Part shown: in pieces, positions 62,101 to 64,000 of the stretch | Numbering within the stretch: the stretch's first letter is position 1 | How the letters are laid out: every line of letters starts with the position of its first letter | Source of the DNA: Argopecten irradians | Lineage: Eukaryota; Mollusca; Bivalvia; Pectinida; Pectinidae | Assembly: GCF_041381155.1 (NCBI RefSeq) | Contig: NC_091138.1 | Location: 38,557,604-38,621,603 of the forward strand | Length of the DNA stretch: 64,000 nucleotides | Direction: 5' to 3' | The notes under the pieces: generated by a model | The model's input: only the letters and a program-made list of their open reading frames with translations | What the model was told of the DNA's origin: nothing | Database searches by the model: none | Made by a program: the position numbers and the translations under genes

Positions 62101-63781
62101 CTGAAGTCCTCTCAGAAGATCTGCAGACAATAGAAAAGAGAGTGGAGCTGGTCAAGACTGTTGTACAGATTACGTCCAAAAAAGTGGCGGGCAGTTTACA
62201 GTCGTCAGCTGGCATGGACGTAGAGAAACGCCTTGTAAGTTTTCAGTCAGTACCTCCTGTAACTTAAGTGTGTCATGTGACATACCTGACATCCTATTTC
62301 CTGCACCTATAGCTTTTTATCACCCCAATGGGTCAATATGTGCAAATTTGGTTTCCTTGAAAAATGTGACACTAAAATACAACTACCGTATTTGACCCAA
62401 TAAACGCCCATGTACCTATAAGCGCCCCTCCCCTTTTTGGGGCCTCATTTCAATAAAACCAAAACTATCAAAACTGCATAGGTTTACAATAAATTCATCT
62501 TATCATTTTGTCAATTTTTTAAACACCCAGGATGCTTATTGGGTTGAATACGGTAATTGACGTTTTAATTACTACCTAATTGCAAAAAGCATAAACTTAG
62601 CAATATGTAAATATTCTGTATTTGCTTATTACAGAGTTATCTGCCTTTGCGGTTAGATTTTGATTGTGACGTCATGTGATTAGGAGAATAACATCATACT
62701 TTTCAAAGAAAAATATGTGAGTTTCGTTTACAAAACAATGAAGTCACAATGGATTCCTACCTGCAAGGGAGGTAACTTTGTAATATGCATTGACCAAATT
62801 GATAAAATATGGCACAAAATGGAATGTGAGTGTATCAACTTCACTTCATAATAGTTTGTATAATGTCCATGATTCCCTGTATTGTATAATGGAGGCAGAG
62901 ACATGTCTCCTACTTTTGATTGAATATGACTGTAACATTTGCTTTCACTAAGTAATCATCTGTTATCTTTTTTAATGCAGAGAAAATTACCGGAAACAAA
63001 TTTGGCACATAGTTTAATTGAAAATGCTAATCTACTTGGAAAAGACTCGGTCATGGGGTAAGTAGAATTCATATGTACATTTTGTCCTTAGAATTTTCAT
63101 CTTTATAATACAATTTAGTCCAAAATGGACAGGACCCCTGTTATCAAAGGGGAGGGCTATATGATGTTATCCGTTGCACTATGTCACTTTCAATCTTGCC
63201 CCTTTATTATATGAAGGCAAGGACATTCATGTCTTGTAAACCAGGGTTCTCACTAAGTTTTTTAATAGATGGTTGAAAATTAATAATATGTGATTGGGGT
63301 CCGCAGACCCCCGTGGTGGCCAATATTTATTTCTGACAAAAATAGCCGGTTGTAAACAAGGAAATAGACAGCTGTTTTTCCTGGCAAGCGGCTTTTGAAG
63401 AGAACCCTGTAAACATTTCTACATTAGAATACATTTAATTAAAAAAAGAAATTAGTAAATTCCTGTTTCTTATTGTTTTGAAGGACCATTGATGAGCGCA
63501 AAATGTAACAATATTTAGTGATAGCACATCTCGTAATAAGTTATGATTTTATGGAATATAATACCAATATATTTGTACATATACAGTTCTTGTTTCCTTG
63601 CACATGAACTCTTAAAATGCTTTATTTACACCTATTTGCATTAACATACCTGTATGTTTGTATTTCCAGGAACATGTTCCAGATGTGCGGTGAATGTGAG
63701 AGTAACCTGGCGTCTAACGCCCTTCAGTATGAAATAGATGTGGAAGCAAAAGTGTTGGGACCATTACAAGATATGTTTGAT
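44149..63781 (+). CDS. BAR-domain RhoGAP (ARHGAP17/ARHGAP44, RICH/nadrin type), N-terminal exons
   Basis: Exons are 44149-44219, 62090-62234, 62981-63057 and 63670-63781, all GT/AG and in phase (135 codons). The gene continues past the right edge. The start MLKRENLRKNFLRVKQMADQ and the following GRAEKSEVLSEDLQTIEKRVEL (23-44) match the first helix of the BAR domain in the ARHGAP17/ARHGAP44/SH3BP1 family. KKVAGSLQ (54-61), RKLPETNLAHSLIENA (73-88) and MCGECESNLASNALQYEIDVEAKVLGPL continue it. Family members bind curved membranes through BAR and stimulate GTP hydrolysis on Rac1/Cdc42 through a RhoGAP domain; that domain is not in the window. Intron 1 spans 17.9 kb and contains five tandem arrays. 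Paralogue identity cannot be fixed from 135 residues. Confidence 0.92.
45706..45930 (+). repeat. tRNA-derived SINE, diverged
   Basis: It has the layout of the 7883-8088 SINE: an A-box region (GGTGTCAAAGTGGAAAAGATG), a B-box region (GGGTCACAAATTTGAATCC), a body with a pyrimidine stretch (CTTTCTTCCACCCCCTATACC) and a tail AATGACACTG...TTAATAGGATGTTAAAA followed by (CAAA)n. It is in plus orientation inside RhoGAP intron 1. Confidence 0.8.
47547..47621. repeat. Small inverted repeat
   Basis: ATTAGACCTTCTATGTCACTC at 47547-47567 is inverted, with one mismatch, as GAGTGACAGAGAAGGTCTAAT at 47601-47621. The 33-bp loop contains ACGAGTGGGCGGTCTACGGG. It may be a short MITE. Confidence 0.8.
48481..48672. 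repeat. Tandem repeat, 63-bp unit, about 3 copies
   Basis: AACTTAGCATGT recurs at 48481, 48544 and 48607. The unit is 21 codons long and happens to be open (LMEQVQKIYNLAC...), giving a repetitive 72-codon frame without other support. Its core, GATCACTCAGCTGATGGAGCA, is weakly tRNA-A-box-like. Confidence 0.9.
50855..52702 (+). repeat. Family E element: 5' hairpin, CCGT run, about 11 copies of a 155-bp unit, 3' hairpin
   Basis: The 5' end is a hairpin with 11-bp arms (AGCCCACCATC-ATCA-GATGGTGGGCT, 50855-50880). A (CCGT)n tract follows at about 50900-50972, then tandem units starting GTTACCGCTATTTCTCAGAA at 50984, 51139, 51294, 51450, 51605, 51760, 51915, 52071, 52230, 52385 and 52540. The 3' end is a unique tail with a hairpin (AGATCCC-TCT-GGGATCT, 52677-52693) and CTTGTAC. 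Each unit contains GATGGCCGACTGGCGGCCATC, itself palindromic. It encodes nothing. A shorter relative is at 32340-32928. Confidence 0.88.
53460..55715. repeat. Minisatellite, 33-bp unit, about 67 copies
   Basis: The unit is TTGGTTAGCTGTAATCTTTG then TGGCACCAATAAC. The left flank (53500-53900) is more diverged and the centre nearly homogeneous, with ATCTTTG/ATCTATG and TTGG/TTTG variants. Since 33 is a multiple of three and several frames lack stops, long chance frames of up to 200 codons appear on both strands; none starts or ends like a gene. It lies in RhoGAP intron 1. Confidence 0.95.
55725..57245. repeat. Minisatellite, 32-bp unit, about 46 copies
   Basis: The unit is CATGTACATGACTTTGTCTG then TTGTGGGTTTAC. 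Variants include ACGTACATG and GTCTG/GCCTG, and an inserted CTGTTACTTTACC recurs several times, which suggests a higher-order pattern. It abuts the 33-bp array almost directly. Confidence 0.95.
59455..59605. repeat. Imperfect tandem duplication of about 75 bp
   Basis: CTGAAGTTATTTCACATAAC, then AAGCGAGGCTGTACTA and AGAAAAATATTTCCTGTACA, occur twice in a row with small indels. It lies in RhoGAP intron 1. Confidence 0.8.
59973..60700. repeat. Minisatellite, 51-bp unit, about 14 copies
   Basis: The unit is CCAGTTAAGCTAACAAGGTT, then TAGATATATACCTTGGCATA, then AATCTGTAGGA. Copies start at 59973, 60024 and 60075 and continue at 51-bp steps. Paired variants alternate (CTGTAGGA/CAGTAGAA; TTGGCATA/CTGGTATA). 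Stray TAAGCTAACAAG motifs continue to about 60760. Confidence 0.93.
62384..62555. repeat. MITE with TACCGTATT ends in RhoGAP intron 2
   Basis: The left end TACCGTATTTGACCCAATAA is inverted at the right as TTATTGGGTTGAATACGGTA. The element is about 172 bp and non-coding, and it contains a GCGCCCCTCCCC stretch. Confidence 0.8.
63242..63409. repeat. hAT-like MITE in RhoGAP intron 3
   Basis: The ends are CAGGGTTCTC (63242) and GAGAACCCTG (to 63409), perfect 10-bp inverted repeats of CAGGG type. They are flanked by the direct repeat TAAAC (63237-63241 and 63410-63414). hAT elements usually make 8-bp duplications, so assignment to that superfamily is tentative. Confidence 0.7.
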
Positions 63782-64000
63782 GTAAGCTCGAATGAAACAT
63801 GTCTGATAATTATATTTACATCAAATAATTAGCCTCTTCAATATTTTATGTAGCCACTCATGACATATTTGTACCTCTGCTTAAGTCAGAAAATCTTCAA
63901 TTCTATATTAATTTCAAATTTAAATTCAAATGGAATATTCTGATATTCTTTGGTGTTCTTTCTTTGAGCTCCACTGAATTTGTACATGGACATGAATGAA

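Overview
The window is animal nuclear DNA. It is AT-rich, has short exons with GT/AG junctions and long introns, and is full of interspersed repeats. Its tRNA-derived SINEs, CAAA-tailed retroposons and hairpin-ended elements with internal tandem repeats look molluscan; a bivalve, perhaps a scallop, is my best guess, made from memory of such repeats and not from a search. No bacterial features, CRISPR arrays or intact tRNA/rRNA genes were found.

Four protein-coding genes can be rebuilt by joining exons across phase-compatible splice sites. (1) 2351-5856, minus: the 5' part of a secreted GH18 chitinase-like protein whose catalytic glutamate position is glutamine (DGLDIDWQFP). Its 3' exons are not in the window. 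(2) 29379-33564, plus: a complete five-exon gene for a 380-residue, low-complexity, proline/glutamine-rich protein that I do not recognise. It includes exons of 25 and 34 nt. (3) 36035-43923, minus: a complete ten-exon RRS1 gene (ribosome biogenesis regulatory protein, 355 aa) with a Lys/Gly tail built on KGSFKGG repeats. (4) 44149 to beyond the right edge, plus: the N-terminal BAR-domain exons of a RhoGAP of the ARHGAP17/ARHGAP44 (RICH/nadrin) type. RRS1 and the RhoGAP diverge, with 225 bp between their start codons.

Layout: 1-5.9 kb GH18 gene; 5.9-29.3 kb a gene-poor stretch dominated by one CAAA-tailed repeat (family A below) plus foldbacks, a 31-bp minisatellite and an unclassified family (B); 29.4-33.6 kb the unknown gene; 33.9-34.4 kb a 24-bp minisatellite; 36.0-43.9 kb RRS1, with several transposable elements in its introns, including a decayed GIY-YIG endonuclease relic; 44.1-64 kb the RhoGAP, whose 17.9-kb first intron holds five tandem arrays (63, 155, 33, 32 and 51 bp periods).

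The genes share no evident pathway. RRS1 acts in nucleolar 60S assembly, the RhoGAP in Rac/Cdc42 and membrane-curvature control, and the GH18 protein is secreted. The points most worth following are the predicted-inactive GH18 protein, the unknown gene 2, the array-filled RhoGAP intron, and the element families with terminal hairpins and internal tandem repeats.
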